Of a stretch of 64,000 nucleotides of DNA, positions 60,565 through 64,000 are shown in pieces. The stretch covers positions 1,612,001 through 1,676,000 of the forward strand of contig NZ_JBBHKA010000001.1 in the NCBI RefSeq assembly GCF_037572775.1, written 5' to 3'. Origin of the DNA: Ramlibacter sp. PS4R-6. GTDB lineage: Bacteria; Pseudomonadota; Gammaproteobacteria; Burkholderiales; Burkholderiaceae_C. The notes below the pieces were generated by a model. It ran no database searches and was not told the origin of the DNA. It worked only from the letters and a program-made list of their open reading frames with translations. The first letter of the stretch is position 1. The number at the start of each line of letters is the position of its first letter. A program made the position numbers and the translations under genes.

Positions 60565-62346
60565 ATGCGTCTTGCCTGCTTCCTCTTCCTTGTTGCTTTC
60601 TTCGCGGCGGCACACGCGCAGGAGGCGCAAGGCCCGTCCTTCACCATCGACGTGCGCGCGCCGCGCGAGCTCAAGCGCCTGCTGGAGCGCGACATGGAGC
60701 TGCGCCGCTACCGCGAGGTGGCCGACCTGGACGACGCCGAACTCGCGCGCCTGGTCTCATCCGCCGAACGCAACGCGCGTGAGCTGGTGGCGACCCAGGG
60801 CTACTTCGACCCGAAGATCGTCGTGCGCCGCGAAGGCGCGGGCACCGGCAAGCCCGTGATCGTGGTGGAGGTGGAGCCCGGCCGCCTGACGCACGCGGCC
60901 GACACGAAGATCGAATTCGAAGGCGCCATCGCCGAATCCGCCGACAAGGAAAACCTGGCGCAGCGCGACGAGATCGAGCGCGGCTGGCGCCTGCCGCGCG
61001 GCCACGCGTTCACGCAGGAAGACTGGGACGATGCCAAGACGCACGCGCTGCGGCAGATGATCCAGCGCCGCTACCCGGCGGGGCGCATCAGCTACAGCCT
61101 GGCCGACGTGGACGCCGCAACGGCCACCGCGAACCTCGGCCTGCGGCTGGACTCGGGCCCCTTGTTCCGCCTCGGCGCGATGCAGGTCACCGGCATGCGC
61201 CGCTACGACCCCGTGCTCGTCCCGCGCCTGGCCCGCCTGGCGCCCGGCACCGTCTACGACCAGGACGAGATCGTGCAGGCGCAACTGCGCCTGACGGGCA
61301 GCGGCTACTTCGACACGGCGTTCATCTATGTCGACCCCCAAGGCGACCCCAAGGCCGCACCGGTGGAAGTGACGGTGCGCGAGGCCGAACTGCACCGCAT
61401 CGTGTTCGGCCCCGGCGTGTCCACCGACAGCGGCGCGCGGCTGTCGCTGGAATACCGCAACAACCGCGTGCCCGGCATCGGCTGGCAGGCGGTGGCCAAG
61501 GCGCAGCTGGAGCGCAAGGCGCCCTTCATCGAAGCCGAAATGAAAGCCATCCCGCGCGAGAGCGGCTGGCGCTGGGGCGTGCTGGCGCGCGCCGAGCGCA
61601 CCGACGACGGCACGCTGCTGACGCACGCGCAGCGCTACCGCGTGGGCCAGACCTGGGCCGGCGGCCACATCGAGCGCAACGTGTACGTGCAGTACGAACG
61701 CGCGACGGTGCAGGCGTCGCCCGGCGTGTCGACGGCGTCCATCCCCGACAACGGCGACGGCGAAGCGGTGAGCGTCAACTACGTGTGGACCGGCCGCTAC
61801 TTCGACCGCATGCCTTACCCCACGCGCGGCTACGGCCTGGCGACGGAACTGGGCGGCGGCATCACGCTGAACGGCAGCAAGAGCCCGTTCTCGCGCACGG
61901 TGGTGCGCTGGCTGGGCATCCGCCCCTTGCCGGATGGCCGCCTGCAACTGCGCGCGGAAGCGGGCGCGGTGATCGCGAAGCCCGACGCGCGCGTGCCGTC
62001 CACGCAGATGTTCCGCACCGGCGGCGACACGACGGTGCGCGGCTACGGCTACCGCGAGATCGGCGTGGACCGCAACGGCATCGTCGCGCCGGGCCGCTAC
62101 GAAGCGGTGGCCAGCATCGAATGGCAAAAGCCGATCCGCCGCGCCGGCGTGGAGACGAATTTCGAAGGCGTGACGTTCGTGGACACCGGCGCGGTGGCCG
62201 ACCGCGTGCACAACCTGCGGCCCGTGTACGGCGCGGGCGTGGGCGTTCGCTACAAGAGCCCGCTGGGGCCGCTGGAGGGCGCGTTGGCGTACGGCTTCAA
62301 GCCGAAGAAGTTGCGCCTGCACTTCAGCATCGGGATGACCTTCTGA
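60565..62346 (+). CDS. tamA: Outer-membrane assembly protein TamA (BamA/Omp85 family)
   Basis: A 593-residue Omp85 protein. A signal peptide (MRLACFLFLVAFFAAAHA) precedes POTRA domains over about residues 25-270, then a 16-strand barrel with the family block FRTGGDTTVRGYGYREIG and a terminal Phe (GMTF). With TamB it inserts autotransporters and moves lipids to the outer membrane. ATG 60565 matches the signal peptide. Its stop shares one base with the tamB start. Confidence 0.92.
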   Translation: MRLACFLFLVAFFAAAHAQEAQGPSFTIDVRAPRELKRLLERDMELRRYREVADLDDAELARLVSSAERNARELVATQGYFDPKIVVRREGAGTGKPVIVVEVEPGRLTHAADTKIEFEGAIAESADKENLAQRDEIERGWRLPRGHAFTQEDWDDAKTHALRQMIQRRYPAGRISYSLADVDAATATANLGLRLDSGPLFRLGAMQVTGMRRYDPVLVPRLARLAPGTVYDQDEIVQAQLRLTGSGYFDTAFIYVDPQGDPKAAPVEVTVREAELHRIVFGPGVSTDSGARLSLEYRNNRVPGIGWQAVAKAQLERKAPFIEAEMKAIPRESGWRWGVLARAERTDDGTLLTHAQRYRVGQTWAGGHIERNVYVQYERATVQASPGVSTASIPDNGDGEAVSVNYVWTGRYFDRMPYPTRGYGLATELGGGITLNGSKSPFSRTVVRWLGIRPLPDGRLQLRAEAGAVIAKPDARVPSTQMFRTGGDTTVRGYGYREIGVDRNGIVAPGRYEAVASIEWQKPIRRAGVETNFEGVTFVDTGAVADRVHNLRPVYGAGVGVRYKSPLGPLEGALAYGFKPKKLRLHFSIGMTF

Positions 62347-64000
62347 TGCGCGCGCTGAAGGTCATCGCCCTCGTCATCGCCACGCTGCTCGTCGTGCTGG
62401 TGCTCACCGCCATCGGCCTGTGGTGGTGGGCGGGCACGCAGTCGTCGCTGGACTGGACGCTGGCGCGCATCGCTGAATCGCAGACCATCCAGGCCGAAGG
62501 CGTGGAAGGTTCGCTGCGCACGGGGCTGAAGGCCAAGCGCATCGCGTGGGAGAAGGACGGCCTGAAGGTCGAGGCCTTCGACGCCGAGCTGGCCTGGCAG
62601 CCCCTGGCCATTGCGCGCACCACGGTGCTGCTGAATCGCCTGCACGCCGCGCGCCTGCGCATCGAGGACAAGAGCCCGCCGAAACCGAAGGTCATCCCCG
62701 TGTCGCTCGCCTTGCCCGTGCGCGTGGAAGTGGACGACGTGCGCGTGGGCAAGCTCGAATACGTGACGGGCACGCAGTCGGTCGAAGCAACCGACATCGC
62801 GGGCGCGTACAGCTACGACGCCGGCCGGCACAACGTGAAGCTCGCCGGCCTGAAGTGGATGCAGGGCGAGTTCTCCGGCGAAGGCTCGGTGGTGGCGATC
62901 GGCCGCATGCCGGTGGAGGCCAAGCTGCAAGGCAAGTTCGCGGCGGCCGTGCCGGGCTCGAAGGCAACCGCGCCGCTGGCCATCGGCGTGGCGGTGGAAG
63001 GGCCGCTGGCCGAGATGAAGGCGCGCGTGCAGCTGGAAGGCACGCCCAACACCGCGACGGCGGGCACCAGCGCAAAAGCCGCCCTGACCGTCATGCCGTG
63101 GCAGGCGCAGCCGGTGCCGCAGGTGCAGGCCGAGTTCCAGCGGCTCGACGCGGGCGCGCTGTGGGCGCAGGCGCCGATGACGCAGCTGTCGGGCAAGCTC
63201 GACGTGAAGCCCGCCGGCAAGGATGCGTGGGACGTGGTGGTCGATGCGACGAACGCCGCCGCGGGGCCGTGGGACCAGCGCAAGCTGCCCGTGGAAAAGG
63301 TGAACGCCGCGCTCCAGTGGCGCATGGCCGGCGTCGCCGACATCCGCCAGCTGCATGCGCGTGCCGGCGGCGGCACCGTGGACGCCAGCGGCCAGTGGCG
63401 CACCAGCGGCGCGTGGGCGATGGAAGGCAAGCTGGCGGGCGTGGACCCCGGCGCGCTGCACACCGCGATGGCGCACCTGCCGATCGCAGGTACCGCGCAA
63501 CTGAAAGGCGAGGGCGCGGTGGTCGACTTCAGCGTCGACCTCAAGTCCTCGGGCACGCCCAGGCAGAAGGACATCGCGCAGCTGGAGATCCGTTCGGCCG
63601 TCGCCAAGGGCCGCTGGAACGGCGAGACGCTGGCCCTGCCGACGCTGGACGTGCGCATGGCGAACGCCACCGTCGTCGCATCGGGCGACTTCACGCCGAA
63701 GACGAAGTCGGGCAGCGGCAAGGCGACCATCGAGGCGCCGGGCCTGAACGCGCGCGCCGAAGGCAAGGTTGCGCAGCGCAGCGGCGGCGGCACGATCGAC
63801 GTGCGCGCCAACGACCTGGCGCAGGCGCTGAAGTGGCTGGCGCGCTGGCCCGGCATCCCCGACGGCATCGGCGCGCAGGTGGCGGCGGGCCGAGGCACGG
63901 CGCGCATTGCGTGGCAAGGCGGCTGGGACGACCCCGTGGTGCAGGCGCGCATCGAAGCGCCGCAGGTCACGCTGGCCGGCCCCGACGCGTGGACCGTGCG
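62346..64000 (+). CDS. tamB: Translocation and assembly module protein TamB, N-terminal part (runs off window)
   Basis: The first 551 codons of a large AsmA-like bridge protein, open to the window edge. It starts at ATG 62346, sharing one base with the tamA stop (TGATG). A single N-terminal membrane anchor (about residues 5-30, LLVVLVLTAIGLWWWAG) is followed by repeating amphipathic beta strands that build a lipid-conducting groove. Full-length TamB is about 1,250-1,500 residues. Together with TamA it spans the periplasm and carries phospholipids. Confidence 0.92.
   Translation, partial: MRALKVIALVIATLLVVLVLTAIGLWWWAGTQSSLDWTLARIAESQTIQAEGVEGSLRTGLKAKRIAWEKDGLKVEAFDAELAWQPLAIARTTVLLNRLHAARLRIEDKSPPKPKVIPVSLALPVRVEVDDVRVGKLEYVTGTQSVEATDIAGAYSYDAGRHNVKLAGLKWMQGEFSGEGSVVAIGRMPVEAKLQGKFAAAVPGSKATAPLAIGVAVEGPLAEMKARVQLEGTPNTATAGTSAKAALTVMPWQAQPVPQVQAEFQRLDAGALWAQAPMTQLSGKLDVKPAGKDAWDVVVDATNAAAGPWDQRKLPVEKVNAALQWRMAGVADIRQLHARAGGGTVDASGQWRTSGAWAMEGKLAGVDPGALHTAMAHLPIAGTAQLKGEGAVVDFSVDLKSSGTPRQKDIAQLEIRSAVAKGRWNGETLALPTLDVRMANATVVASGDFTPKTKSGSGKATIEAPGLNARAEGKVAQRSGGGTIDVRANDLAQALKWLARWPGIPDGIGAQVAAGRGTARIAWQGGWDDPVVQARIEAPQVTLAGPDAWTV

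Overview
The window is a dense, very GC-rich stretch of bacterial chromosome with 54 protein genes and no gene-free stretch longer than about 150 bases. Gene families and operon style point to a betaproteobacterium of the order Burkholderiales, most like Comamonadaceae such as Ramlibacter or Variovorax. That assignment is inferred from gene content and codon use, because no rRNA gene is present. I found no tRNA, rRNA, CRISPR array, prophage or intact insertion sequence.

Layout. (1) 1-4.6 kb: the 3' end of a TonB-dependent receptor with its terminator, a convergent aspartyl/asparaginyl beta-hydroxylase, and a DUF6600 envelope protein with a long Pro/Ala/Gln tail. (2) 4.7-23.5 kb: a peptide-use region. 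An OppABCDF operon ending in an MFS gene runs on the minus strand and is preceded by two tandem paralogous substrate-binding proteins. A divergent plus-strand operon encodes two permeases, a fused double ATPase, an M16 peptidase and a DUF885 peptidase. (3) 23.5-26.2 kb: a divergent pair, DapA-family aldolase and IlvD/Edd dehydratase, likely for sugar-acid catabolism. (4) 26.2-36.2 kb: a minus-strand run with an alpha/beta hydrolase, a DUF2927 protein, prfB with its programmed frameshift, pepN, PPi-type phosphofructokinase, an S9 peptidase and an esterase. (5) 36.2-43.2 kb: acyl-CoA synthetase, secreted oligopeptidase F, a Fpg/Nei glycosylase, and a tas/DoxX/ybaK/plsY operon. (6) 43.2-46.6 kb: a catabolic unit of 2-hydroxyacid dehydrogenase, RraA-like aldolase and Bug-type binding protein, divergent from an IclR regulator. 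(7) 46.6-48.1 kb: an unknown small protein, a thioesterase and an FMN reductase. (8) 48.2-56.6 kb: a divergent biosynthetic cluster (below). (9) 56.6-64 kb: an MFS exporter, a retropepsin-like protease, a YajQ-family protein, murB, a REP-like inverted repeat, tamA and the start of tamB, which runs off the window.

The most interesting part is region 8. Reading minus from about 53.1 kb are a holo-ACP-synthase-like phosphopantetheinyl transferase, a stand-alone carrier protein, a GH2-type glycosidase without a signal peptide, and a double alpha/beta hydrolase. Reading plus from 53.3 kb are an acyl-CoA-dehydrogenase-fold flavoprotein, a class-II-synthetase-like amino acid:[carrier protein] ligase, a DUF1839 protein and a small GNAT protein. 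Nearly all neighbours overlap or abut. Together they suggest that an amino acid is activated, loaded on the carrier protein, modified, and moved to an acceptor that may be a sugar. The final product is unknown.

The window is also unusually rich in peptide transport and peptidases: two oligopeptide-type ABC systems, M16, DUF885, S9, M1 (PepN), M3 (PepF) and an aspartic protease. This fits an organism that lives largely on peptides.
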